64,000 nt of DNA from NCBI RefSeq assembly GCF_029626235.1, contig NZ_JARUBO010000005.1, positions 6,234,001 to 6,298,000 on the forward strand, written 5' to 3'. Within the stretch, counting starts at the first letter, position 1, and each line of letters opens with the position of its first letter. This DNA comes from Micromonospora sp. WMMD1120 (GTDB lineage Bacteria; Actinomycetota; Actinomycetes; Mycobacteriales; Micromonosporaceae). This document shows positions 43,033 through 64,000 of the stretch, piece by piece. A program made the translations under genes and the position numbers. A model generated the notes under the pieces. It was given only the letters and a program-made list of their open reading frames with translations, had not been told where the DNA came from and made no database searches.

Positions 43033-43914
43033 ATGGCGCGGACGGCCGAAACGCTGAGGGGGCCTTCTCTGAACGCGCGATCGACAGGTTCTCTGTACGC
43101 GATCAGCGACCTGCACGTGTCCTATGCCGACAACCGCGCCCTGGTCGACCGACTGGAACCGGAGTCGGCCGACGACTGGCTCCTCGTCGGTGGCGACGTC
43201 GCCGACCTGTTCGGTGACGTCGAGCGCACCCTGCGGCAGCTGCGCGGCCGCTTCGCCACCGTGGTCTGGGCGCCGGGAAACCACGAGCTGTGGACCCATC
43301 CCAGTGACCCCGTGCAACTGCGCGGCGCGGAGCGCTACGAGGCGCTGGTCCAGATGTGCCGGGACAACGGTGTGCTCACCCCTGAGGACCCGTACCCGGT
43401 GTGGACCGGCCCGGACGGTCCGGTGGTGGTGGCGCCGCTGTTCCTGCTCTACGACTACACGTTCCGCGCCCCGGGCACGCACACGAAGGAGGAGTCGCTG
43501 CGCAAGGCGTACGACTCCGGTGTGGTCTGCACCGACGAGATGCTGCTGCACCCCGACCCGTACCCGGACCGCGAGTCGTGGTGCTGGGACCGGATCGCCG
43601 CGACCGAGGCGAAGCTCGACGCCGTCGACCCGGCGCTGCCCACCGTCCTGCTCAGCCACTGGCCGTTGGACCGCCGCCCGACCGACGTGCTGTGGTACCC
43701 GGAGTTCGCGCAGTGGTGCGGCACCGAGCGCACCGCCGGCTGGCACCTGCGCTTCCGGGCCACCGCTGCGGTCTACGGTCACCTGCACATCCCCCGCACC
43801 ACCCACTACGACGGGGTGCGGTTCGAGGAGGTGTCCCTCGGCTATCCCCGCGAGTGGGGCCGTCGTGGCGGCCCACCGCTACAGCCCCGTCGCATCCTGG
43901 CCGGGTCGTCGTGA
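43033..43914 (+). CDS. Metallophosphoesterase
   Basis: 293 residues. The metal-binding series of calcineurin-like phosphoesterases is complete: SDLHVSYADN, GGDVADLFGD, APGNHELW, LLSHWPLD and VYGHLHIPRT. It forms a two-gene unit with the phosphopantetheinyl transferase (GTGA overlap), a pairing common in actinomycetes, where it may control carrier-protein loading or process a coenzyme A-derived by-product; substrate unknown. An ATG at 43033 is used; the fold starts about 20 residues later. Confidence 0.9.
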   Translation: MARTAETLRGPSLNARSTGSLYAISDLHVSYADNRALVDRLEPESADDWLLVGGDVADLFGDVERTLRQLRGRFATVVWAPGNHELWTHPSDPVQLRGAERYEALVQMCRDNGVLTPEDPYPVWTGPDGPVVVAPLFLLYDYTFRAPGTHTKEESLRKAYDSGVVCTDEMLLHPDPYPDRESWCWDRIAATEAKLDAVDPALPTVLLSHWPLDRRPTDVLWYPEFAQWCGTERTAGWHLRFRATAAVYGHLHIPRTTHYDGVRFEEVSLGYPREWGRRGGPPLQPRRILAGSS

Positions 43915-44570
43915 TCGCGCACCTGCTGCCCCGTACGGTCGTGGCGGTCGAGACCTTCACCGACCGCCCCGGCGAGGCGGTCTTCCCCGGTGAGGCGGAT
44001 CTGATCGCGAACGCCGTGGACGGGCGGCGTCGGGAGTTCATCACCGCGCGCCGGTGCGCCCGGGAGGCCCTGCTTCAGCTCGGCCGCCCGCCGGCCCCGA
44101 TCCGCCCGGGTCCGCGCCGGGAGCCGCTGTGGCCGCCGGGCGTCGTGGGCAGCATCACGCACTGCGCCGGCTACCGGGCCGCCGCCGTCGGGCTGGCGAC
44201 GGACATCGCCGCGTTGGGCATCGACGCCGAGCCGCACGGTCCCCTGCCGGACGGCGTCCTGGACTCGGTGACCGCCGCCGGCGACGCCGACCTGCTGACC
44301 GACCTCGCCCGGCACGATCCCACGACGCACTGGGACCGGCTGCTGTTCAGCGCGAAGGAGTCGATCTACAAGGCGTGGTACCCGCTCACCCGCCGCTGGC
44401 TCGGGTTCGAGGACGCGAGCCTGACGATCGACAGGGCCACCGCGACGTTCACCGGGCGGCTGCACGTGCCCGGCGACCGGCACGACGGTGGCCCGGACCT
44501 GCGCGAGCTGCGCGGCCGCTATGTCGTCACCGGTGGCCTGGTGCTGACGGCGGTGACGGTGCCGGACTGA
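43911..44570 (+). CDS. 4'-Phosphopantetheinyl transferase, Sfp/EntD type
   Basis: 219 residues from a GTG overlapping the phosphoesterase stop. The magnesium/CoA motif is IAALGIDAEPHGP, the second motif WDRLLFSAKESIYKAWYP. VVGSITHCAGYRAAAV and the early RRREFITARRCAREAL fit the EntD-like branch. It transfers the phosphopantetheine arm from CoA to the ACP domains of the neighbouring PKS genes, with which it is convergent. Confidence 0.95.
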   Translation: MIAHLLPRTVVAVETFTDRPGEAVFPGEADLIANAVDGRRREFITARRCAREALLQLGRPPAPIRPGPRREPLWPPGVVGSITHCAGYRAAAVGLATDIAALGIDAEPHGPLPDGVLDSVTAAGDADLLTDLARHDPTTHWDRLLFSAKESIYKAWYPLTRRWLGFEDASLTIDRATATFTGRLHVPGDRHDGGPDLRELRGRYVVTGGLVLTAVTVPD

Positions 44571-44634
44571 CCCGGCACCGGGCCGGCCGCGCACCGAGGT
44601 CCGCAGCGGGTGCCGGCCCCGACAGCGACGCCGG

Positions 44635-44673
44635 GGTCACCCCGGCAGCATGGTCACCCCGGCAGCGTGGTCA
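44635..44673. repeat. 17-bp tandem repeat over the ccr stop codon
   Basis: Two copies of GGTCACCCCGGCAGC(A/G)T (44635-44651 and 44652-44668) and a partial third. On the minus strand it duplicates the last codons and stop of the reductase gene, so a second stop follows soon after the first. Probably slippage. Confidence 0.6.
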
Positions 44674-45894
44674 GGCCGGCGCGGGGGGCGTTGATGAGGA
44701 CCGCGAGGTTGCCCGGCGGGTGCGCGTTGTCGCGCATCAGCTGGTGCGCCCGCCCGAGATCGTCCATCGTGCCCGTCCAGGCCAGGCAGGGGTCGACGCG
44801 TCCGGCGTCCACCAGCGCGGTGATCGCCCGGCACTCGGCGACGTTGGCGAAGTGCGAGCCCTGCAGCCGCTTCTGCCGCATCCAGAGGAAACGCAGGTCG
44901 ACGTCGGCGTGGTAGCCGCTGGTGCCACCGCAGATGACCACCATGCCGGCGGTGTCGCAGAGGTACATGGACGTCGGGATGGTGTCCTGGCCCGGGTGCT
45001 CCAGCACGATGCGGGGCGCGCGCCGCTCGCCGAGGATCTCCCAGAACCGCTGCCCGAAGGCCCGCACCTGCTTGAGCCACACCTCGACGGCGGGTTGGTC
45101 GCCGAGGTCCGGCAGCCGGCCCCAGTGGTCGAACTCCCGCCGGTCGATGACCCCGGCCGCGCCCAGGCGGAGGCAGTGCTCGCGGCGCTCGTCACCGGAG
45201 ACCACGGCGACCGGCACGCCCCCGTGCGCGCGGACGATCTGGATCGCCATGGACCCGAGCCCGCCGGCGCCACCCCAGATGAGCACCGGGTCGCCCGGGC
45301 GGACCACGTGCGGCGGCCAGCCGCAGAGCTGCCGGTAGGCGGTCGCCCCGGTCAGCAGGTACGCCGCCGCCTCCTCCCAGGTCAGCCGCGCCGGCTTGGG
45401 ATGACACTGGTACTCGTCGACGACTGTGAACTGCGCGAACGCGCCGTAGTTCGCCTCGTACCCCCAGACCCGCTGGGTGGACGAGGTCATCGGGTCCGCG
45501 CCGGCCCGGATGTCCGGCGCCGACTCGTCCCACTGGCAGCCGGAGAGGACGACGTGGTCACCGGGCTTCACCTGGCGGGCGCCCTCGCCCACCGCCCACA
45601 CCACGCCCGCTCCCTCGGAACCGCCGATGTGGAACCCGGTGTCGTCGTGCCGGCGGCGCGCGGCGATCACGTCGAGCGGCTTGCCCAGCGCCGCCCAGAC
45701 GTTGTTGTAGTTGACCCCCGCGGCCATCATCATGACCAGCACCTGACCCGGCCCCAGCGGCGGGACGTCCACCACCTCGGTGCGGAAGGCGTCGACCGGT
45801 GGGCCGTAGCGTTCCGGCCTGATGACGGAGGCGTACATCCGCGCGGGCACGTCGCCCAGCGGCGGGATGTCCCCGATCTCGTAGCAGCTGGTGG

Positions 45895-45898
<4 letters not shown>
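44654..45898 (-). CDS. ccr: Crotonyl-CoA carboxylase/reductase
   Basis: 414 residues. The N-terminal segment [19 protein letters not shown] and the long insert [19 protein letters not shown], the lid SQRTRV-like WGYETN region of this family, distinguish it from ordinary MDR enzymes. NADPH binding is [15 protein letters not shown], and [23 protein letters not shown] is the usual C-terminal CCR signature. It reduces crotonyl-CoA (or a longer enoyl-CoA) while adding CO2 to give ethylmalonyl-CoA (or alkylmalonyl-CoA). Its ATG overlaps the PKS stop (ATGA), so it is made with the PKS that uses the product as extender. Confidence 0.94.
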
Positions 45899-57122
<11,224 letters not shown>

Positions 57123-57126
<4 letters not shown>

Positions 57127-60100
57127 CGGTCCCCGCCTTCCAGTGCCAGGCGGACCAGTGCCGCGGCGGACATGCTGTCGAACTCGTCGGCGGCCCCGGC
57201 GGTCCCCGCGTCGTCGGTGGACTCCGCTTCGGCCGGTGCGAGCAGCCCGTGCAGATGCTCGGCGAGTGCCGCCGGTGTCGGATGGTCGTAGAGGACGGTC
57301 GCGGGTAGCCGTACTCCGGTGACGGCGGCGAGTCGGTTGCGCAACTCCATGAGGGTGAGGGAGTCGAAACCCAGTTCCCGGAAGACGACGTCCGGACCGA
57401 CGGTCTGCGTCGGGTCGTGCCGCAACACCGTCGCGGTGTGCGTCCGCACGACGTCGAGGAGCAGGTCGGCCCGTTCGGCCGGGGTGCGCGCCGCGAGCTG
57501 GTCCGCGAGTGCCGGACCGGTCGGCACGTCCGCGTCGGGCGGCACGAGATCGCGGAGCAGCGGGCTGGGGCGCGCCTCGGTGAAGGCCGCGCCGAACCGG
57601 GTCCAGTCGATGTCGGCCACCGCGACGCAGGTCTCGTCGGCGTCGAGGACGCCCCGCAGCGCGGACAGCGCCCGCTCCGGCGCCATCGGCACGATCCCGC
57701 GCTGGCGCAACCGCTCGCCGACCTCGCCGTCGGCCAGCCCGCCGTCGGCCCAGGCGCCCCAGGCCACCGACGTCGCGGTGCGACCCTCCGTGCGCCGGTG
57801 CCGGGCCAGGGCGTCCAGGTAGGCGTTGGCCGCCGCGTAGTTCGCCTGACCGGCGTTGCCGACCAGGCCGGCGAAGGAGGAGAACAGCACGAACGCGTCC
57901 AGGTCGTACCCGGCGGTCAGCTCGTGCAGGTGGCGGGCGGCAGCGGCCTTCGGCGCGTCCACGGCGGCGAACCGCTGCGGGGTCAGGTCCGCGACGACCC
58001 CGTCGTCGAGGATGCCGGCGGTGTGGAAGACGGCGGTCAGCGGCACCTCCTGCGGCACGCCGTCGAGCACCCGGGCCAGCGCCGACCGGTCGCCCGCGTC
58101 GGCGGCGCACACGGTGACGCGACTACCGAGCGCTGTCAACTCCTCGGTCAGCGCCGCCGCGCCGGGCGCGTCCGGGCCGCGTCGGCTGAGCAGGATCAGG
58201 TGGGGCGCGCCGGCCCGGGCCAGCCAGCGGGCCACGTGGGCGCCGAGCGCGCCGGTGCCGCCGGTGACGAGCACGGTGCCGCGCGGGGTCCAGTGGCGTC
58301 GGGCGGCCTGGGGTCCGGCGACGCCGAGGCGGCGGGCGTACGCGCCGGTGCGGCGCACCGCGACCTGGTCCTCCGCACCGCCGAGGACGGCGACCAGAGC
58401 CGACGGGTCGACGTCGTCGGTGATGTCGACGAGGCCGCCCCACTGTCCTTCGAGGGCCGCCGCGCGACCGAATCCCCACAGTCGTGCCCGGTCCGGGTCG
58501 GTGAGCGGGTCGTCCGGCGCGATCGACACGGCGCCCCTGGTGACGCACCAGAGCGGCGCCTCGCCGAGCAGGGCGACGGTCTCCGGGATCTCCGCGTGCA
58601 GGGAGAGAATCCCGTCGAGGCGGGCACCGGCCGGGGCGTCGCGGACGGCGTCGGCGCCGGCTGCCCGGATCGCCGCGACGCAGGCGTCGGCGAGACCGTC
58701 GCCGGAGTCCCCGGCCACCAGCCAGGTGCCGGTCAGCGCCGCCGGCGCTCCGGTCAGCGGTTCCCATCGTTCCTGGTAGCGCCACCCGGTGACGGCGGAG
58801 CGCTCGCGCCAGGTGGCGAGCGCGGGCAGCACCCGCTGCCAGGCGTCCCGGTCGGCTCCGGTGGCCAGCGTGGCGAGGTCGCCGGCCTCGACGGCGGCCC
58901 AGAAGGCGGTGTCGGACGCGGCGCGGGGCGGTACGTCCAGCCAGTAGCGGCGGCGTTGGAACTGGTACGTCGGCAGCACCACCCGGCGGGCGTCGCGACC
59001 GGCGAACACCGCCTCCCAGTCCACGGACGCGCCGCGCGCCCAGACCCGGGCCACCGAGTCGAGGAACCGACCCAACCCACCGTCATCACGACGCACCGAC
59101 CCCAACTCACGGGCCAGGATCGGATGCGGACTGACCTCGACCAGCGTCTCCAACCCGGCGGTCGCGTCGGCGTAACGGACCGTCTCGCGCAGGTTCCGAA
59201 ACCAGTACTCGGCGTCCAGCCCGGCCGTGTCCAACAGCCCGCCCGTCACCGTGGAGTAGAACGGCACCTCCGCCGAGCGCGGCGCGATGTCCTTCAACGC
59301 GGTCAGGATCTCCTCGCGCACCGCGTCCACGTGCGGCGAGTGCGACGCGTAATCCACAGCGACCCGCCTCGCGCGCGGCTCGGCCGCCAGGAACCGCTGC
59401 ACCGCCTCGGCGTCACCGGACAGGACCGTGGAATCCGGGCCGTTGATGGCCGCGACGGACAGCTCACCCGGATCGACGTCGGCGAACGGCACCGACACCA
59501 TGCCGCCCCGACCCGCGATGGCCCGCAACGCCCGACTCCGCAACGCCACCACCCGCGCCGCGTCCTCCAACGACAACGCCCCCGCCACATACGCGGCCGC
59601 GATCTCCCCCTGCGAATGACCCACCACCGCCGACGGCTGCACACCGTGCGAGCGCCACAACGCGGCCAGCGACACCATCACGGCGAACAACGCGGGCTGC
59701 ACCACGTCCACCCGGTCCAGCGGCCCCGCCAGCACGTCGCGCAACGACCACCCGGTATGCGGACGCAACGCCTCCGCACACGCCTCCATCGAGGCCGCGA
59801 ACACCGGCGCGGTATCCCACAACTCCAGACCCATTCCGGTCCACTGCGAACCCTGACCCGGGAACACGAAGGCGATCCGACCGTCACCGGCCCGAACCGG
59901 CAGGTCCTCCCCCACCACCCACCGCCACGGCAACCCCGCCCGACCCACCGCCAGGGTGAACGCCACATCCACCGACCGCAAACCCGCCGACGACCGCAGC
60001 TTCGCGACCGCCCGCGCCTGCGCGTCCAGGGCCTCCCGGGACGCCGCCGACACCACCCACGGCACCTCCGGTCCGGCCGCCTCTGACGGCGACGGGGCCG

Positions 60101-63100
60101 GCGGTGGCGCCTCCACGATCACGTGCGCGTTCGTCCCGCTCATCCCGAACGCCGACACACCCGCCCGTCGCCTCTCCCCCGACCACGGCACCTCGTCGGT
60201 CGCCAACCGCACCGCACCCGCCGACCAGTCCACCGCCGACGACGGCGCATCCACGTGCACCGACCGCGGCAGAACACCATGACCCATGGCGAGGACCATC
60301 TTCATCAGCCCGGCAACCCCGGCCGCCGCCTGCGTATGACCCAGATTCGACTTCACCGACCCCAACCACAACGGCCGAACCCGACCCCGCCCATACGCGG
60401 CGATCACCGCCTGCGCCTCGATCGGATCACCCAACCGCGTCCCCGTACCGTGCGCCTCCACCACATCCACATCCGCCGGAGACAAACCCGCATCCGCCAA
60501 CGCCGCCGCGATCACCCGCTCCTGCGCCGGACCACTCGGCGCCGTCAACCCGTTCGACGCACCGTCCTGATTCACCGCCGAACCCCGCACCACAGCGAGG
60601 ACCGGGTGGCCGTGGCGGCGAGCGTCGGACAACCGCTCCAGCAGCAGCATGCCGGCCCCCTCGGACCAGCCGGTGCCGTCCGCCGCCTCCGCGAACGCCT
60701 TGCACCGGCCGTCGGCGGCCAGACCACCCTGACGGCTGAACTCCACGAACAGGCTGGGCATGGACATCACCGTCACGCCGCCGGCCAGCGCCAGGTCGCA
60801 CTCGCCCTGCCGCAACGCCCGGCTCGCCAGGTGCAGCGCGACCAGCGACGAGGAGCACGCCGTGTCGACGGTGATCGCCGGTCCTTCCAGGCCCAACACG
60901 TACGCCACCCGCCCGGTCGCCACACTCCCGGCGCTGCCACTGCTCAGATAGCCCTCGAACTCCTCGGGGATCTCGTGCAGGCGGGCCGCGTAGTCGTGGT
61001 GCATGATCCCGGCGAACACCCCGGTACGGCTGCCGCGCAGCGACCTCGGATCGATCCCGGCCCGCTCGAACGCCTCCCACGACGTCTCCAACAGCAACCG
61101 CTGCTGCGGATCCATCGCCACCGCCTCGCGCGGACTGATCCCGAAGAACCCCGCGTCGAAATCGGCCGCCCCGTCCAGGAACCCGCCGTGACGGACCCGG
61201 CTGCGGCCGACGGCGTCGGGGTCCCAGCCCCGGTCGGTGGGGAACGGGCCAAGCACCTCCCCACCCTCGGCCACCAGCCGCCACAGATCCTCCGGTGCGG
61301 CGATCCCGCCGGGGTACCGGCAGGACATGGCGACGATCGCGATCGGCTCGGCGATCGGCGGCAGCGTCGGCGCGGCGTGGGTGGGTTCCGGCGCGCCGGT
61401 CAGACGGGACCGCAGGTGTACGGCGAGCGCGGCCGGGCTCGGATGGTCGAAGACGGCGGTGACCGGCAGGCGTACCCCGGTGGCGGCGGCGAGCCGGTTG
61501 CGCAGCTCCACGGCGGTCAGCGAGTCGAAGCCCAGCTCCTTGAACGCCCGGTCGGCGTCGACGGGGGTGTCCCGCCGCAGGACCGCGCCGACGTGCCGGC
61601 GGATCAGGTCCAGCAGGAGACGATCGGCGTCCTGCGCGGGCATCCGACCGAGCCGGTCGGCGAGGCCGGAATCGGTGGCGGGCGCGGCCGCTGGTCGCCG
61701 GGGGCGGGCGGGCACGAGGGCGCGGAGCACTGCGGGCGGGTCGTCGCGGAGGACGGACGGCGTCAGGCGTACGGGCACCAGCGCCGGGTCCTCGATGCCG
61801 ATCGCCGCGTCGAACAGCGCCAACGCCTCGCTGGTGCTCAGCGGTTCCAGGCCGGATCGGCGCATCCGGGCCAGGTCGGTGTCGGTGAGGTGGCCGGTGA
61901 GCCCGCTCGGCTCCGCCCAGAGCCCCCAGGCCAGCGAGCTGGCCGGTAGGCCGGCGGCACGACGGTGGTGGGCCAGGGCGTCGAGGAACGCGTTCGCCCC
62001 GGCGTAGTTCGCCTGCCCGGGACTGCCCAGGACACCGGCGGTGGAGGAGAACAGCACGAACGCGGCGAGGTCGAGGTCGTGGGTCAGCTCGTGCAGGTGC
62101 CAGGCCGCGTCGATCTTCGGCCGGGCGACCCGGTTCAGGCGGTCCGGGTCCAGCGTCTCGATCAGCCCGTCGTCGACGGTTCCGGCGGCGTGCACGACGG
62201 CGCTGAGCGCACGGTCGGCCGGGATGGTGGCGAGCAGCGCCTGAAGGGCCGTACGGTCGGCCACGTCGCAGGCCGCGACGGTGACCTCGGCGTCGAGCGC
62301 GGCCAGGTCGTCGGGGACCGCGCCCCCGCGACGCGAGACCAGCAACAGGTGGCGGACGCCGTGCGCGGTCACCAGGTGCCGGGCCAGCCGGCGGCCCAGG
62401 GTGCCGGTGCCACCGGTGACCAGCACCGTGCCCGCCGCGATCGGGGGCGTCGTACCCCTGTCCCGCTGCCGGACGAGGCGCGGCGCGTGCCAGGTGTCGC
62501 CGCGCAGCGCCAGCTCGGACTCGTCCGGCGGGACCGCCGTCGGCAGCGGCGCGTCGGTCGGGAGGTCGAGCAGCAGGAACCGGTCGGGATGCTCCCGTTG
62601 CGCCGACCGGACCAGCCCCCACACCGGCGCGGCGGCCAGGTCGGTGAGCGGGCCCGGGCCGGCGGCGCCACGCGTGACGACGGCCAGGCGACTGTCGTCG
62701 TCGTGGTCGTCGGCGAGCCAACGCTGGATGCCGTCGAGGACCACCCGGGTGGCGGTGGCGGCCCGCTCGGGCAGCGGGGTGTCCGGATCGGCGGTGGCGA
62801 CGGACAGGAACTCGATCCGGGGGTCGGTGACCACCGGGGCGGTGAGTTCCGGCCAGGCGACCCGGAACAGGTGGTCACTGCCGGGTACCTGCCGGAACTC
62901 CCGGGTGATCAGGGCGTCGACCGAGACGACTGGCGTGCCGCTCGGGTCGGTGCCGTGCAGGGCCACCGAACCGTCGGCGCGCACGCTCGCCCGTACCCGC
63001 AGGGCGCTCGCGCCGGTGGCGTGCAGTCGTACGCCGCTCCAGCTGAACGGCAGCCGCCCGGGACCGGCGGCGTCACCGGCGGGGACCAGCGCCACGGCGT

Positions 63101-64000
63101 GCAGGGCGGCGTCCAGCAGCGCCGGGTGCACGCCGAAGAGGTGGGCGTCGAGGCCGTCCGGGAGGATCACCTCGGCGAGGACGTCGTCACCGTGCCGCCA
63201 CACCGCGCGCAGACCCCGGAACGCCGGCCCGTAGTCAAAGCCGGCGGCCGCCGCGCGCTCGTAGACGCCGTCGAGCGGCACCGGCTCGGCGTCGGCGGGT
63301 GGCCAGGGCGCGTCGTCGTTCGGCGGCGCGGGGGCGTCGTCGGGCAGCAGGGTGCCGGAGGCGTGCAGTGTCCAGTCCTGGCCGGTGCGGGAGTGCACCG
63401 ACGCGGCGCGTCGGCCGGTGTCGTCGGGCCGCCCGACGACCATCTGCACCGTCGCCGGTGGGTGCAGCGGGGCGTGCAGTGTCAGCTCCTCGACCCGACC
63501 GCCCGCGCGCAGCACCAACTCCACCAGCCCGGTGCCGGGCACCAGCGCGGTCCCGTCGACAGCGTGGTGGGCCAGCCAGTCCCCGTCCACCCGACCGTCG
63601 AAGACGGTGCCCTGCGCCCCCTCGACGGGCTCGTCGAGCCAGCCGCCGCCGGTCAGCCAGTACCGGCGGCGCTGGAACGGGTACGTCGGCAGCACCACCC
63701 GCCGGGCGTCCCGACCGGCGAACACCGCAGGCCAGTCGACCGACGCCCCCCGCGCCCAGGCGCGGGCGACCGAGTCGAGGAACCGGCCCGACCCGCCGTC
63801 GTCGCGGCGCAACGACCCCAGCTCGCGGGCCAGGATCGGGTGCGGGCTCACCTCGATCAGGGTGTCCATCCCGGCGGTCGCGTCGGCGTAGCGGACCGTC
63901 TCGCGCAGGTTCCGGAACCAGTAGTCGGCATCCAACCCGGCCGTGTCCAACAGCCCTCCGGTCACCGTCGAGGAGAACGGCACCGCCGACGTCCGGGGTT
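57123..64000 (-). CDS. Type I modular PKS, partial (5' end beyond window)
   Basis: About 2,290 residues seen. The visible part opens inside an AT, then DH ([13 protein letters not shown]), KR ([11 protein letters not shown] near 62,400; VDD motif, B-type) and ACP of one module. A second complete module follows: KS (DTACSSSL near 60,860), AT (GHSQGE near 59,610; YASH at 59,340, methylmalonyl type), KR ([11 protein letters not shown] near 58,245; LDD motif, B-type) and ACP (LGFDSLTLM near 57,370), then an acidic C-terminal docking tail. It should hand its chain to the PKS at 45895-57126 through matching docking regions. The segment 59,050-60,600 has foreign codon use (see findings). Confidence 0.96.
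59050..60600 (-). other. Codon-use mosaic segment inside the PKS (KS C-terminal half to end of AT)
   Basis: In this stretch the coding strand prefers GAT, GGT, TTG, TCG and GTG, whereas the flanking PKS DNA prefers GAC, GGC, CTG and GTC. The switch occurs near the [14 protein letters not shown] motif (about 60,590) and near the [11 protein letters not shown] motif (about 59,050). Both are conserved PKS sites suitable for recombination. The reading frame is uninterrupted. Confidence 0.6.
63683..64000 (-). repeat. Second copy of an AT C-terminal/post-AT segment
   Basis: The protein here is nearly the same as the region at about 58,970-59,290: both contain [31 protein letters not shown] and [14 protein letters not shown]. 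The two AT ends within one PKS gene are therefore recent duplicates or have been homogenised. The upstream limit of this copy lies beyond the window. Confidence 0.7.

Overview
The window comes from a very GC-rich actinomycete. I infer a Micromonosporaceae-like organism from the GC-biased codon use, frequent GTG starts, a SARP regulator, secreted plant-polymer hydrolases, and polyketide and terpenoid biosynthesis side by side. No rRNA, tRNA, CRISPR array, insertion sequence or origin was recognised.

Positions 1-27,700 are mostly general metabolism and regulation. In order they hold a sugar-type ABC binding protein divergent from an IclR regulator; a chorismate mutase; a Tat-exported CDP-diacylglycerol pyrophosphatase-like protein; a methyltransferase; a WrbA/SnoaL-like/hydrolase group and an MFS pump; a cell-wall sugar salvage locus (murQ divergent from a sodium symporter, anmK and a flavin/iron-sulfur D-lactate dehydrogenase-like gene); a membrane-tethered LuxR-type protein; two secreted carbohydrate-active proteins (GH43-AbfB and ricin-B/beta-helix); an orphan NarL-type response regulator; a large SARP/NB-ARC/TPR regulator; and a degenerate ABC1/UbiB-like kinase.

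Positions 27,882-42,936 form a tightly overlapping plus-strand cluster that I read as an unusual carbasugar-meroterpenoid pathway. It has a LysR DNA-binding domain without an effector domain, a polyprenyl diphosphate synthase, a sedoheptulose-7-phosphate cyclase of the 2-epi-5-epi-valiolone synthase family, three cupins, a zinc alcohol dehydrogenase, an SDR, a VOC protein like the valiolone epimerases, a UbiA/MenA-type membrane prenyltransferase, a small membrane protein matching the Pyr4 family of membrane terpene cyclases, a complete Opp/Dpp-type ABC importer and a glutathionyl-hydroquinone-reductase-like protein. Inferred logic: sedoheptulose 7-phosphate becomes a C7 cyclitol, is epimerised and oxidised to a quinol- or enone-like head, prenylated with a long isoprenoid, then cyclised in the membrane.

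Positions 43,033-64,000 hold a metallophosphoesterase/Sfp-type phosphopantetheinyl transferase pair (plus strand) that runs convergently into a minus-strand type I PKS operon: a PKS gene cut by the window end, a two-module PKS with thioesterase, and a crotonyl-CoA carboxylase/reductase. The last acyltransferase has an AAGH motif of the ethylmalonyl type, which fits the co-transcribed reductase. Whether the PKS and the carbasugar/terpene genes make one molecule or two cannot be decided from the window.
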